Positions 13,828 to 14,992 of a DNA stretch of 14,992 nt are shown piece by piece. The notes beneath the pieces are model-generated. The model saw only the letters and a list, made by a program, of their open reading frames with translations, had not been told where the DNA came from and ran no database searches. Position numbers and translations under genes: made by a program. Source of the stretch: an uncultured Ellagibacter sp. Lineage in GTDB: Bacteria; Actinomycetota; Coriobacteriia; Coriobacteriales; Eggerthellaceae. The stretch's first letter is position 1. Each line of letters starts with the position of its first letter. Location: the NCBI RefSeq assembly GCF_934617235.1, contig NZ_CAKTTZ010000054.1, positions 1 to 14,992 on the forward strand, read 5' to 3'.

Positions 13828-14992
13828 TGGGTAATAACGTATCTGAAAATCCACGCGAGCAGCATCCCACCACACCCCAATTTGTCGGGGAAAGAGTGAA
13901 GCTAGGAGATGTTGTTGAGATTGAAAAAGCCCCTGATCCGTCCGGCAGTAAGGTGTGGCTCCTCAACCTTGATGCCATTGAAAGAGATACAGGTAATGTA
14001 CTTGAAAAGAATATGGTTAAGCCCGACTCTGTTAGCACTTCAACCGTCGCATTTACTGAGAATGCGATTCTGTACTCTACGCTTCGTCCGAACTTGAATA
14101 AGGTTGTTGTAGCAGATGAGCCTGGTTTTGCCACTTCAGAAATGCTCCCGCTCGTTACGAAATCTGAGATTCTCGACCGACGCTATCTGGCTTATCTCCT
14201 GCGTTCAAAATCGTTCGTAAACTTGGCGGTTTCTTCAACTGCTGGTGCGAAGATGCCCCGTTTGAGCAAGAAAACCCTCCTTGAGGCTGTTTTCACGATT
14301 CCCGATCTCAAAACGCAGTATCAACGCGTTAGATTGCTCGCCTCTATAGAAAAAGCGCGTGAAAAGACGGGTCTGCAGGTTGTTCGGCTCGACTCCCTCG
14401 TCAAATCCCGGTTTGTCGAGATGTTTGGAGATTTGAGGGAAAACAGGGAAGGATGGCCCGTCGAACAGTTTGACTCGTTTGCAATTATCGATACTCATAT
14501 GATTACTGATCTTGATTCTTACGCCGAGAAGCCGCATATTGGCATAGACAGCATCGAGTCAATTTCTGGGAGATTGTCAGGCTATCGCACGGTTGCCGAA
14601 GATGGGATTGTTAGTGGCAAGTATCCATTTACCAACGCTCATATCATCTACAGCAAAATACGTCCGGCATTAAACAAGGTTGCTCTTCCAGATTTTGATG
14701 GCGTCTGTTCGGCGGATGCTTACCCCATTCTGCCAGTTGCAGAAAAATGTAATCGCGTCTATCTCGCCCACGTTCTGCGTTCTGACTTCTTCCTTGACCA
14801 TGTGCTTCCATTGTCCGGACGAGCGCAAATGCCGAAAGTGAACAAGAAGGCTTTGCGAGCTTTTTCGATGCCATTACCCCCTCTTACCCTTCAGCAAGAG
14901 TTTGCCGACTTCGTTTCCCAGGTCGACAAACTGAGATTTGCGATTCAACAACAAATCGATAAGTTAGAGACACTAAAGAATTCTCTAATGCA
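13827..14992 (+). CDS. hsdS: Type I specificity subunit (HsdS), partial at window end
   Basis: DNA-recognition subunit, open to the window edge (388 complete codons). The typical two-part plan is visible: target-recognition domain 1 (about 20-160), a conserved helix (about 162-200, with SIEKAREKTG and SRFVEMFGD), target-recognition domain 2 (about 208-350) and a second helix (about 352-388, ending DKLETLKNSLM). The halves echo each other: LRPNLNKV (86-93) with IRPALNKV (278-285), and KMPRLSKK (142-149) with QMPKVNKK (334-341). Only about 10 residues are likely missing, since such proteins usually end soon after the LxxLKxSLM helix. Start: ATG at 13827, overlapping the hsdM stop, with GGAGGGG 8 nt upstream. 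It uses many more T-ending codons (GTT, ATT, CTT) than hsdM, as expected if the recognition domains were acquired by recombination. The two TRDs imply a bipartite target that I cannot predict. Confidence 0.93.
   Translation, partial: MGNNVSENPREQHPTTPQFVGERVKLGDVVEIEKAPDPSGSKVWLLNLDAIERDTGNVLEKNMVKPDSVSTSTVAFTENAILYSTLRPNLNKVVVADEPGFATSEMLPLVTKSEILDRRYLAYLLRSKSFVNLAVSSTAGAKMPRLSKKTLLEAVFTIPDLKTQYQRVRLLASIEKAREKTGLQVVRLDSLVKSRFVEMFGDLRENREGWPVEQFDSFAIIDTHMITDLDSYAEKPHIGIDSIESISGRLSGYRTVAEDGIVSGKYPFTNAHIIYSKIRPALNKVALPDFDGVCSADAYPILPVAEKCNRVYLAHVLRSDFFLDHVLPLSGRAQMPKVNKKALRAFSMPLPPLTLQQEFADFVSQVDKLRFAIQQQIDKLETLKNSLM

Noticed and set aside
1..14992. CRISPR array, tRNA or rRNA genes, transposase genes
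   Set aside because: I saw no regularly spaced repeat-spacer pattern, no tRNA-like cloverleaf and no transposase motifs. The GTTAGC array is far too short-spaced for CRISPR.

Overview
The window looks like a chromosomal segment of a Gram-positive, fairly GC-rich bacterium. The best guess is an actinomycete-type gut anaerobe of the Coriobacteriia/Eggerthellales kind. This rests on codon choice (C/G-ending codons), two lipoproteins with LAGC lipoboxes, a secreted protein with three S-layer homology (SLH) domains, and AAGGAG/AGGTGG-type ribosome binding sites. I cannot name the species from sequence alone.

Layout. 1-232: non-coding, with several small dyads and a hairpin just beyond the first gene. 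233-1691 (minus): two lipoprotein genes in one transcript. 1692-2566: a gene-poor stretch with a candidate operator region, a decayed gene on the plus strand (about 1874-2452) interrupted by a 214-bp element with 66-bp imperfect inverted-repeat arms, and five GTTAGC hexamers at roughly helical spacing. 2567-4579 (minus): a small DUF3006 protein and a 591-aa secreted SLH/metallo-beta-lactamase-fold protein. 4580-4887: a divergent control region with a 13-bp inverted repeat, a 12-bp palindrome and a TATAAT box. 4888 to the window end (plus): one tightly packed defence operon.

The defence operon is the main item: hsdR - unknown repeat protein - MoxR-type AAA+ ATPase - DUF2201/VWA metallopeptidase-like protein - McrA-like HNH endonuclease - (22-codon ORF) - hsdM - hsdS (cut by the window edge). 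Genes overlap or lie within 8 nt of each other, except for 103 nt before hsdM. The HsdR translocase keeps its helicase motifs, but the PD-(D/E)xK nuclease signature looks eroded: the usual E-x-K reads D-Y-T, and the QxxxY signature reads H...A. A separate HNH nuclease is encoded in the same operon. The working hypothesis is a type I restriction-like system in which HsdM/HsdS recognise and mark the site and HsdR translocates. Cleavage would have moved to the HNH protein, and a MoxR/VWA pair would act as a chaperone, remodelling or proteolytic arm. The gene content and motifs are read from sequence; the working model is inference.
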